Source: Podila epigama (taxonomy: Eukaryota; Mortierellomycota; Mortierellomycetes; Mortierellales; Mortierellaceae). Taken from it: a DNA stretch of 13,455 nucleotides. Every line of letters begins with the position of its first letter. The first letter of the stretch is position 1. Location: NCBI GenBank assembly GCA_015679605.1, contig JAAAVE010000707.1, forward strand, positions 1,070 to 14,524, in the 5' to 3' direction. Of the stretch, positions 1 to 9,393 are shown one piece after another. A program made the translations under genes and the position numbers. A model generated the notes under the pieces. It saw only the letters and a list, made by a program, of their open reading frames with translations. It was not told where the DNA came from and did no database searches.

Positions 1-64
1 AAAAAAAAAAAAAAGGACATCTCATGCAAGTCCGAAGCAGGCCTTGACTTGTCAATTCATTTAC

Positions 65-3000
65 CTTCCCACAACAGAAACTTGCCAGGATTGGGTGCAA
101 AACGGGTCTTCATAGTGAATGGTTGGTCTGAATCAGGCGTTTGGTCAATCTATAGAAAGCAAGAAAATAATGAGTATATGGGTACATGTTTTGACAAAGA
201 TTCTTGAATTGGTAAACGACAATGAAATAAAGCCTTGAACAAGAGTTACCTTGCTTGCATAAACCCAGTCATCAAAGTTGGCACCACAAACGCCCTCAAA
301 ACAGCTCTTCAGTCGATCAAGGTCGACTTCGTCTTCAAGGGTATAACCATGATCGGCAAAATAATACATAGAGGGGAGGGACGAGAACCTGTAGAAAAAT
401 ACCATCGTCAGTTCAACGCGGCAACTCTATGTCCTGTTCATCGTAACATGCATTCATAGATGACATCCTTTCTTACATGTCACATTCATGGCCTTCGTCT
501 CCCCAGATAGTTATCATCATATTTTTGACACCTCCAATCTTTTGTTTTGAGGCCTGACAGGAGGCCTTGATGGTGGCGAAAGAGAGAGGAAGTGCGCACC
601 AGAATCGGTTCCAAGTCCATGCAGCCGCTACAGAGAGTCATGGAAAAAGAAAGTGGCAGTCAATAAACAGTTTGTGACATGAAATAACATCTTGACTCGA
701 TAATGAATGAATAAAGGAGGATTAAGGAGACCACGTACTTGCCACCCAAGGGTCGGTACAGCCAAGTTCACGATGTTGCTGAATTTTGGCAGTGTAGGAT
801 GAGCTTGAAGTGTGGTAATAGTCCCAGTAGACCAGTTTAATATCAGGAGGCAAATTATCCGTCAACTGGGGAGTTCCACCGTCGTAGTATCCAGCCAAAC
901 TATTGTTTTTGTTTGCTTGAAAATGTATAGAAGTGACAAAAGAGAGGTGTTTAGGCAACATGAACAGCGAATCGTTTCTTGCTCCTTAAAGCGAAACACA
1001 CACACGCATTATTTCTCACTCTTACCTAGAGTAAATAGCACTGTAAAGCAGAGAGGAGAGTAAGAGAAAGATAATTAATAAGACAGGATTACGTGAGCTA
1101 CATGACGCGCCATGGTATTGAATGCTTAAGATACTTACTGTCTGACCAGATCATTGGTTGCAAGTCCAACTTTTTACAAATATCCTGGACACGTCGGATA
1201 TGGTTGATAAAGACTTTTGTGGGATCTTCATATCCAAAAAGCTGTCTGAAGCGACCCTCGCCCACTCCTCCAGCTTCATCCAATCCGACATGGATTCTCT
1301 TGGACCGAAGTGGTGAGCTGACGGCAGTAATCATCTGGTGAAAGGGTTTGACATGAATAAATGCCTATTAGTGACAGGGGGCAAATGTCATAATTTAGCT
1401 CGTACATGCGCATGTTTGACATTACTATATACCTTTTCAATCAGGTTGTATGTTTCGTCCCAGTTGCCGAGGAGGACTTCGTTGGTGTCACGATAGAGAT
1501 GGTATTTTGGCCACTGAAGAATCTGGCCCAAGTGACCCAATGTCTGAATACACGGCACAAGTTCAATACCCCTTTGTTTGACACAGATAGATTGTGAGTT
1601 TGGAGTACGACGGTGAGTATACAGCAATGTAGAAAAAAAGTGACGAATGAACGCGTGGCAAAAAAAAAAAAAAAAAAGAGCTTACAGTGCATCTGCATAG
1701 TCGTCTATGTTGATTAGCTCTTGACGCGAATATCCTCCTCGCAAGTATCCAAAAAAGGTTTCGCCTTCAATTTGATACGTGTCTTCGGTATAGAGCTGCA
1801 CCATGTTGATACCCATGAGAGAACAGCTTCTAAGCAGACTGAACACACTTGCTTGCTTCAGTACACCTCCACGACTGCAATCGATCATAAGACTAAAGAA
1901 GGTAGAAGGCAAGGTTAGAAAAGAGAGCGCCATGCAAACAAAAGTGCCACACCATTGCTCGCGACAGTGGTGTCAATGCAGAACACAGTGAAAGGACAGA
2001 ATATCTTACGCCAGGTTGTCATAGCATGACTTTTCACTGTAGTTGAGGAGCGACTGGACCTTGTCCGATGATGAACCGCCAATTTGCCTGCTCGCACCCA
2101 GAATGCGGCCAAGTGACCGGAAAGCTGAAACGAACGAGTCAATGTCAAGAAAATCAAACACATTAGTTGACCATGAAGGCAGGCGTGCGATAAGATGAGG
2201 ATGCGAGTCACAAAGGGGAGGTGGAGTGAAAAAAAAGGGCACGCTAGTGAATGCAGCAAATGGACCAATGGGCGTCTCTATTTTTCTGTGGATGCAAAAA
2301 TAGCGGGAAACATGACAGATGGAGAAGCTCAAAAACTTGTCCGCTCTTCGGGGAAAAAGACAGCCGTGGGAATAGAATGTAGACATCTTCTGGCGCCCAA
2401 GTCGTGTGTGAGCTACCAATGAGAAGGACGCTCCTTCGTGTGTGGCAAACATCAATAGGCTGCTTCCTCCACATATTTGTGCACTCGCACACACCCACAC
2501 ACACACACACACACAGTCGAGATAAACTCAAATGTCAAAACAGGCTACATCTCCCCCCCTCTGTTTCTTCATGGTTGCACAATCAAAATAATGATAGTAT
2601 ATCGCTTTTGTTGTTTGGTCCAGGTCGAAGATACATAAGGACACATGGATGATGGAAGATGGACGATGGACAGGATGAGTGTGTACAATACCTTCGATTC
2701 TGCGATGGTATTTGACCACGATGGCAATGCGTTTCTGATCCGCGCTGCTGTCCACGCTTGAGTCTACCGAGACTGAGCACTCGCCTTCACTCAATCCCAA
2801 GTCCTTTTCAAACCTAAATGAAGTTATCATTGAGGACGAGGGATGGGGCAGGTCGAGTGCACGTATAGTGAGATTGATTTATCGCAAGAATGAAAGTGTG
2901 TGAGCAAGCGAGTGTTTGAGTACTGAAAGGAAGCAGTTACGTCGCCAAATAGTCGAGATGTTTGGTATTCTACCTGAGCAACCAGTGAAACTCAACATCT

Positions 3001-3146
3001 TGAAGATCATCGTTCTCTCTGAGACTAATGTTCTTCAAAGGACAATGGTTAGCAATGGCGGTGATGCCTAGTTGCAGTTCGACTGGAACATTAGCCAGGT
3101 CAATGAGCAAGTTGAATCCTCCAGACGTGGTCATGTCAGTGTCCAT
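65..3146 (-). CDS. HEXD: HEXD-type beta-N-acetylhexosaminidase (GH20), 3' end cut by window edge
   Basis: Family 20 glycoside hydrolase predicted to remove terminal GlcNAc/GalNAc from glycoconjugates. Exons, in transcript order: 3146-2974, 2813-2692, 2124-2010, 1892-1686, 1571-1433, 1334-1139, 1040-1026, 915-739, 627-477, 388-250, 107-65. All introns are GT-AG and codon phase is kept throughout, giving 492 residues before the frame runs off the left edge. The start is the first in-frame ATG after an in-frame TAG at 3168-3170. The catalytic Asp-Glu pair is D271-E272 in IHVGLDEAGG. Other GH20 landmarks are PCIQTLGHLGQ, PMIWSDM, GYYDGG, LVYWDYYH, HRELG and ITIWGDEGHE. The N-terminus has no signal peptide, so it is probably cytosolic or nuclear like animal HEXD, unlike secreted fungal chitinolytic hexosaminidases. 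Human HEXD is 486 residues, so little is missing. The 107 acceptor (AAG) is the weakest splice call. Confidence 0.9.
1026..1040 (-). other. 15-nt microexon of the HEXD-type gene
   Basis: The neighbouring exons end in phase 1 (1139) and resume in phase 1 (915). Joining them directly is in frame but skips the residues that normally follow WSD in this family. Between them, a stretch with TTTACAG before it and GTAAGAG after it encodes exactly five residues, completing WSD-MLFTL-ANK. This restores the WSDM plus hydrophobic pattern typical of HEXD-type GH20 enzymes. It supplies residues 318-322. Confidence 0.8.
1660..1677. repeat. 18-bp poly-A tract (poly-U in the HEXD pre-mRNA)
   Basis: On the minus (coding) strand this is a run of T that begins eight bases after the GTAAGCTC donor of intron 4 of the HEXD-type gene. 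U-rich tracts directly downstream of 5' splice sites can bind TIA-1-like proteins in animals and yeast Nam8; a similar role here is only inference. Confidence 0.85.
2125..2691 (-). other. Long intron 2 of the HEXD-type gene
   Basis: At 567 nt this intron is three or more times longer than the others in the gene. The join it removes (HRRIEG to AFRSLG) matches a continuous GH20 N-terminal domain, so it is intronic and not missed coding. It holds a CA/TG repeat at 2488-2515 and a C-run near 2552. Its length is a multiple of three, and the frame continuous with exon 3 stays open for roughly its last 390 nt. I see no second gene inside it. Confidence 0.7.
2488..2515. repeat. CA/TG dinucleotide repeat
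   Basis: An almost perfect CA tract of about 28 bp, interrupted once by CC, lies in intron 2 of the HEXD-type gene. On the transcribed strand it reads as a TG repeat. It is probably length-polymorphic. Confidence 0.9.
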
Positions 3147-3844
3147 TTGAAATTTTGAGGAGACAGACTAGAAGGTAACGTAGAGGGGCTTCAAGTTGCG
3201 GTGTTGAAGGGTCGGTGCAACGAAGGTTGCTGCTTTGCTAAAGGTGTTGGTTTGTTCGTGTGTAGGAGGTATATACAGTATCTTTGTGAGTTTGTTATGT
3301 GTGTTTATGAGTGAGTGTATGTAGGAATATATGCGAATGTGTATTGTGTGGTGAGTTGGATTGAGAAAAGAGATGAGTAAAAGAAGAAGAAAGTAGATGC
3401 AAAGTGAAAGAAGGGTCATTCTGACGTTTATTTGCCTTTGCCTTTCTTTGTCTTTACCCTATACGCTTCTCTTGTACGTATTTACTCCTTTACGTACAGG
3501 GGATCCATGCCGGCTGGCAGGGAGAAATGGGTTTGGATGGACAAAGTTTTCTTTGTTCTTTTCATTACATTGCACACCACATCACTCCATCCCTCTTCAA
3601 TACTCATTCATTGTCTTCACTCACTCACTCACTTTACACATTTGTCACTCACCTTGACAGGAACGGACAGGAACAGACACGCAAAAAAAAAAAAAAAGCG
3701 TTTTCACTGGCTAACACTTGTTGCACATACTTAAACCCAGCTCGTTTGCACCTCCACTCTGTCAAATAAATCGCTTCAACTCAGGACTTACAATAACAAC
3801 TACTACTACCAGCACCACATCCACTCACCACTGCACACAATACC
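3147..3844. promoter_or_regulatory. Divergent promoter between HEXD-type gene (-) and TYSND1-like gene (+)
   Basis: No gene-like frame fits these 698 bp. The left half is purine-rich on the top strand and the right half is pyrimidine-rich, with the switch near 3418-3425, so each gene has a CT-rich leader on its own coding strand, a common fungal core-promoter feature. A TGACG half-site (CRE/ATF-like) lies at the switch near 3421. A TCAC tetranucleotide repeat is at 3617-3632 and a poly-A run of about 15 near 3683. An in-frame TAA at 3767-3769 separates this region from the protease start. No clear TATA box was found. Confidence 0.7.
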
Positions 3845-6800
3845 ATGATCCAGAACTGGTCATCCGTGTGCGTTCGCTGTCATGGCCCGGACGACAACGG
3901 CCACAAGACTGAAGGCCGTGCTTTTTTTCATAATGAATATCAACTCTTCATATCCTTTTTTATTCGTGTGTCTTGCTTGTCAAATGTATATGTTGTTCAA
4001 AATATCGTACTGTGGACCACAACCTGCTACACATGATGCCTTAACCCTTGCCCATGATGGATTCAACCAAATACAGCTGGGTATTCTACGTTTACAGCTT
4101 CTGGCATAGCTCTCGAGTCAAACCTCGTCGTAACAAGGTACTGAAGTGACAACTTGTCATTCTATTTTGACACTTTAACACAATGGGTCAACTCACCCTT
4201 GTAAGGAGAGTCGTTCTTATAACAGTTCTCGCACTCTCTTCTTCTACATCTCACACGGAACATTTACAATACCAAAAAAAAACCTTTCAGTGCAAGTCTT
4301 CTTCGCCCTTTCCTCGTTGACAAGGTGAGTCAAGTCAAAATCGAACCAAACGAGCTGCCTGAGAGTGTGGAAAAACGACATCACACAGTAAGCACAACAT
4401 GAGGGTGAAGACCCACAGGCAGAACGCCAAAGGGGGGGCTGTTCTCTTCACATTTTTGACACTAAATTGGATCCAAAAAAAAAGTCCTACTTACCACCCA
4501 ACCGATCTGCTCATGGTCCGTGGGAGAATGCAAAATAAATAAGGGAAATGTGCCGAGACCGAAAAAGTTGCCACGGACACTTGGAGATCAGACCACTTTT
4601 TCCTTTGCACTCATCTCGTGGAATCAATCGCTCATTTTTTTCCATGTATAGCTCTCATCCTATGGTGAAATGGTCCTCGCACCACACTCTGGCGTGGATG
4701 TCCTCTTTGAGAACAACATTGACGATGGTAAACATGATGGAACCGTTACTCTGGGAAGAAATATGGCAGAGTAAAGAGGATGAAAAAAAGGTGACTCACC
4801 ACACAATCCTTCGATTCAATCACCCTTTGCAGATGGTGTAGAACATTGGGTTCAGGCTGAACTCGTTGCTGTCGTCGAAGCTGAGGGTATGCTATCGTCT
4901 GTCAGGAGACTCACAGGCCATGACGCGTCCATGTGGCTCTTTGGCTGGAGCGCAAGCAAGAGTCAGCTCGGAACTGATCTTGGTTCGATTCATAGATTCT
5001 CGCTGAGGAACGTGGGCATCTCAGGCCTTGCCATCCTACGCCTGCCTCCAGGCACAAGATCAATGACCAGAGTTTCCGAGTTGGACAGCCATAGCTCTAA
5101 CGCAGACAGCCGTCCCCCATACCAGTTATCCATGCCATCTGTTGGCAAGAGGTTGACACTCCATGGGTCGGGCTTTGGTCTCATAGCTCCATCCGTTCTC
5201 ATTAATAACATCAGCCAAGGCGTCGTGGCCAATATTATCCATCCGTATCGAGCGGCCAGGAGGGCCGATCAGCATGCAAGTTCTCTTGTCTTGACAGATG
5301 CAAAGTTTCTGCCAGGCATGGAAGGTGGTCCAGTCAGTTGGGATGCAACAGGCGAGCTCGCTGGTATCAGTATGCTTCCTATAAGGTAATCAAGGGTTAG
5401 CTGCCAAGGGTATCGACATTTTTTCGTTTCTTATATGAGGCGACTCTTTATCTTTTCTTAATCATATTCCATCGTCATGTAAACCGTATAGACGGACAGA
5501 TGGTGAACCGGTCGACATTAGCCTCGTCATCCCGGTGGCATGTATAATCTCTGCCATCTCCCCTTGTCTCACTGGACCAAAACAATCTCTTTTGCCCAGT
5601 CATTTCGCTGCCCTCCATACGACTTCACTCATGCTCGCTCGTCAGGCGGTGGTCATGGTGCAAGTAGGACAGACTTGGGCCTCTGGAGTCGTCATATCAA
5701 AGGATGGGCGTATGTCGTGTTGCTGCAAAGCAGTTGCGTTTGTTCGGTTCCACATGCAACGGCCAAAGGACATATTTCTACAGCGGTTTTCTCATCAAGG
5801 CAACAAATCTTTTTCATTGCTCCTCGTTAGATATTCTTACCAATGCTCATGTCTTTACGTCGTTCCTGGATAGCGTCACTAACAGAACCTGGCCAACGCT
5901 GCGCCCAGGTGTGTCGCTCCGTGTTCGTATCGACTCTCCCCAGAACCAGGTACGGGGACAAAAAAAAAGAAGAATCGTCGTTTCTTAGGCCGACAATGGT
6001 GTTTCATTGTGTCCCAGAAATGAGTTATACTCACAACCTATTCTAATGCACTACCTAAAATACAGCAATGGGTGGACGACTGCGATGTCGTGTTTGTGTC
6101 CGAGTCCTGCTGGGATGTCGCCGTCATCAAGATTCCTGAAACCCACGTCCTGAGAGGCTTCCTTCATTACATGCCATTAAGGACTACCAATGAACTGTTA
6201 GTATAACCCCATGATTCACTGGTTGCCGATGATTTGAGTCTTAATGTCAGTAGTGTCTAACACGCAGGTTCCTTGTTCATGTGCGTGTATAGAGCAAAGA
6301 ACAAACCTATCATTAAAGGAGCGCCTCTGTTTGCAATTGGACATGGCATATTCGGACCTGCATCTGGTAACTACATCTTCTACATGGCACGTATTGGCAT
6401 CGGTGAAGAGTATGGCCGATACTAAGCTGATAGTTTATCAAATTAACATAGGCATTCTTCCTCTGATCACGTCCGGTGTTTGCAGCAAGGTTGTATCTCA
6501 TAACAAGCAGCCCGTTATGCTCTTGAGTAGCGCGCCAGTACACCGAGGCAACAGTGGAGGTGTTCTTGTCAACACCGATGGCCAATTTGTCGGTTTAGTG
6601 ACCGGTAGATACCATCTTGAAGTTTTCTTGACTGAACAAGGAATTTGATTTTATTTTTGTTTTAGTATGCATTCCCTAATCTATTTTATCATCTCTAGGG
6701 AATGGCAAGACATCCACCGGACGCACAATCACACATCTCAACTTTGCTATCCCACTTGAAGCCATGACTGACGCTCTAAACGCTTACATGATGAATGAGG

Positions 6801-7009
6801 ATCGTACATGGTTGGATCGCCTCAATGCGCCTTCAGCCAGAGTGGACGACATTTGGTCGCTCCGAGGATCGGCACCAGTATGGGAGCCGCTAGAGAAAGG
6901 TGTGTGGTCAAATCATCCGTCTTTATGTCGACTTGCGCACCAACCCGTGCAAACAGCTAACATAATATTATTCTCTCTCAATTTTACTGCAGTTACAAGT
7001 AAACTCTAG
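3845..7009 (+). CDS. TYSND1: TYSND1-like peroxisomal leader-peptide processing protease
   Basis: Trypsin-like serine protease of the peroxisomal matrix. Animal TYSND1 and plant DEG15 trim PTS2 leader peptides and process beta-oxidation enzymes. Exons: 3845-3917, 4098-4137, 4291-4324, 4652-4727, 4833-5385, 5492-5709, 5831-5949, 6066-6196, 6293-6366, 6452-6604, 6699-6899, 6993-7009, giving 562 residues (human protein 566). The triad is H338 (ILTNAHV), D388 (CWDVAVIKI) and S474 (HRGNSGGV). THLNFAIPLEAM near the end is typical of the family. The last codons read VTSKL-stop, a canonical PTS1. Residues 25-259 form a degenerate copy of the protease fold. The start is the first ATG after an in-frame TAA at 3767 and has A at -3. 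Intron 3 (4325-4651, 327 bp) appears non-coding. The exon 1 donor (GTGCTT at 3918) is weak; a second in-phase donor lies at 3966. The exon 8 donor is GTTAGT. Confidence 0.92.
6900..6992 (+). other. Final 93-nt intron of the TYSND1-like gene, in-frame and stop-free
   Basis: The donor is GTGTGT and the acceptor TTTTACTGCAG, preceded by a GCTAACA branch-point-like site (CTAAC) and a pyrimidine tract. The length is 31 codons with no in-frame stop. Spliced, the protein ends LEK-VTSKL. Retained, it gains 31 residues and still ends in TSKL. The intron signals are strong, so splicing is favoured as the main form. Confidence 0.75.
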
Positions 7010-7086
7010 AAATATACTCTCCAGCAAAAATAACCACGGGAAGAGTAGGAGGACGACAGCAAAATAATAGCTTGAAAACGTACTTT
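7010..7086. terminator. Convergent 3' region of TYSND1-like (+) and RPAP3-like (-) genes
   Basis: Only 77 bp separate the two stop codons. The strip is AT-rich, with AATAAC and AATAAT near 7027 and 7063 on the plus strand, but no canonical AATAAA on either strand. The two 3' UTRs therefore very likely overlap as antisense tails, and the RPAP3-like transcript may run into the last exons of the protease gene. Confidence 0.5.
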
Positions 7087-9393
7087 TTAATACTTTGTTT
7101 TGAACTTTGACGCGAGAGCCGCAATATCCTGCTGAGTATAGTATGACTGACTAGCAACATGGGCATTCAAATGTTGGAAGAGAGCCACAAGATCTAGAAT
7201 AGGGAAAAAGACAAGAGACAAGAGGTGCCCCGTTAGATTTTGATACAATTATAAGGCATAGTCGATATTTTTTAAGCTAGACATTTCTGCCGTACCATTT
7301 TTGTCGCTTCCACTCATGAACATCAGCGTCATATCAAAACGTTGGACCTTGGCCAGGCTAAAAAGCATGCGGTAAAGCGCCTCTGGACTTTCGGCTCTAT
7401 TACAGAGGACAAGAAAACAAAAAGGATGAACTGTGAGCACATATGAACTGTCATGCTTTCCGCATCATTCCTTTCTCTTATCCACTCACGGGATGTAGTG
7501 CTCCCTGAACACTCGGAGCATGGATGACAGGTAATCAGACTCGAATGCGCTTTTAAACAGATTTGGCAGCGATTCTGGGGTCAATAGCTATAACGACAAG
7601 CCGTACGGATATTAAGAAGAAAAAGTTTAGGAAAGTGTACTGGCAACAGTAAGCATTAACGGTAAAAAGCATCGGTCAAATCTCACTTACTTTGAAGTAC
7701 TGGTAGAGCAGGGCGTGATTTTTGCTGTAGCTCTTCCAGTCTCGCTGAAACTCGAGGGTTGTCGAAGGAGCAACCATCGCAACCGTCTTTCCAGCAGTTG
7801 TCGCATGTGCTGGTGCGGAAGGCGGCGGCTCAGTAGCAGTTTTTTCCACTGGCTTTGGCGTCACCGCTGTTGGCTTAGGTGGCGCTTGAACAGATACCTC
7901 GGGAGGCTTTTGAGCAGTTGGCTGGTCGACTGCTCGTGGGAATAGCCCCGAGTTGGAATCGCCATCGACTACTTTGATCGGAACACGCTTGCTGGAAAAG
8001 ACTGGAGCTTTCTGCTCAGTCTCTTTTAGTTTCGAGGACTTTGAAACGACAACGAGATCGTCTTTGGAGGATTGTGCTTTTTGAAGAGTATTGTCCTTTT
8101 GAGGGGCTGTTGCAGTAGTAGGGGCTTTAACTTTGACAACAGGTTTTGGAGCAGCCGTTGAACTTCCAGAGGGTTTCTTGGATTCCAGTTTCGCCAGTTC
8201 ATCCTTGACAGCTTTGTTGTTTGGCTCCAGCTTTAGAGCCTGTAGATAGTCCAACTTTGCTTCCTCACTCCTTCCCAATGCGCGCCTTGCAATGCCACGC
8301 CTCCAAAGTGCCTTGACATTGTTACTGTCCAACGTCAACCCAAGCGTGCAATCACGCTCTGCTTCCGAGTACCTGATGGATAATGATAAATTGGATTCAG
8401 TGAAAGGCCATGAAAAGCAAATTTGACTGCAAAGAAATGTAGACGATGTTTTACCTTTCCAGCTTGAGCAGAGCCATGGCCCTGTTAATTGGCAGCACAG
8501 CATTGGTGGGGTCCAATGCTATACTTGCAGAGTAATGTTGAATTGCTTGAGCGAACTGACCCTTCTTGAAAAATTCATTGCCCTATTATCTCCCATCATT
8601 TTCAGAGGAGCGAATGAGTTGACTGTGCTTGAGCTGTATCCATTTTGACAAGGAGCGCAACCAGCAAGAGAGATAAAGATGGATAGAGAGCAGTACCTTT
8701 TCCTTTTCGGCATTGGCTGCGGTGGGGTTCGGGGATGATGTAGAGCTACTATACATCATTTTACTCAACTTTTGTGGGTTGGTATTAACATTGGACGGTG
8801 CTTTAGCGGTCTCGAGAGTATTTACTGTGGTCTTCTCCTTTTTATCCAAATCCTCTAGCGCTTGATCCTATGGTGCGCAAGTGGCATGTAAGCAAAAAAT
8901 GTCCCTATGCACCAGTGTATTTCATTTATATGAAGTGGCGAGAAACCAGATAGTATTGTTACTTGGACAAATGCCAAGGTACTTACAACATCAAACTTGT
9001 CCCAAGCTTTGTAGTAATCATTCCTCGTCGATCCAGGCACAGCCGTTTTCTTTGAAGTAGACGTCGTTGTAGAGGGACGCGACAGCCCAGCATTTTCCTC
9101 CGATTTCACTGAATCATTCTTCTTGCTTTCCAGATACGCCTTCTTCTGAACTGTTGTCACTGGCGTGATATCTTGAAGCGTAATGTCCTTTTTTGCTCGA
9201 ACTGGGACATATTGCTAAACGCGACCACAATAAAAAAATACTGTCAGGTACAGGATGGAGTAGGGACGAATACACGATAACAACGAGAAGGATAGCATAA
9301 AACTTTGTCCTTTACCGGTGATGCAACAGGTTTCCTGTTCTTCTTTGATGATTCCTCCCATTGAGTTATCCGTTGGAATGTTGTACTGTCCAT
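7087..9393 (-). CDS. RPAP3: RPAP3-like R2TP co-chaperone subunit (TPR plus RPAP3_C)
   Basis: Predicted subunit of the R2TP/HSP90 co-chaperone, which assembles RNA polymerases, snoRNPs and PIKKs. Exons: 9393-9316, 9214-8987, 8867-8697, 8582-8455, 8372-7691, 7587-7490, 7396-7296, 7193-7087, giving 530 residues. Residues about 90-110 (YYKAWDKFDV, then DQALEDLDKKE) match the conserved pre-TPR segment of RPAP3. A three-motif TPR domain spans about 157-265 and keeps all five carboxylate-clamp residues that bind the HSP EEVD tail: K157, N161, N192, K222, R226. Residues 266-400 are Lys/Pro/Ser/Thr-rich and probably disordered. An RPAP3_C domain follows (about 405-530: FQRDWKSY, LLYQYFK, ALYRMLFSLAKV). 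Human RPAP3 is 665 residues with two TPR domains; only one is seen here. SPAG1 shares this architecture and is the main alternative. The start at 9393 has a strong context (AGCAGCATGG); an in-frame ATG at 9447 has a weaker one. Confidence 0.88.

Noticed and set aside
1-14. Poly-A at the window start as a possible retroposon or poly(A) tail
   Set aside because: It lies in a continuing HEXD intron on the minus strand, where it reads as a T tract of the kind seen in other introns here. No target-site duplication or retroposed gene is visible.
3168-3419. Minus-strand open frame before the HEXD start
   Set aside because: Its composition is that of a CT/AT-rich leader, and a stop at 3168-3170 separates it from the HEXD start.
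3397-3912. Several overlapping plus-strand frames in the CT-rich region
   Set aside because: They are low-complexity Leu/Ser/Thr/His-rich translations of a pyrimidine-rich leader, with no family resemblance.
4548-4841. Plus-strand frame over protease exon 4
   Set aside because: It is out of frame with the phase-consistent exon 4652-4727 and has no recognisable motif.
7715-7945. Plus-strand frame antisense to RPAP3-like exon 5
   Set aside because: It is a shadow of the Pro/Thr/Ala/Lys-rich linker; the Arg/Ser/Trp-rich translation is typical of such antisense frames.
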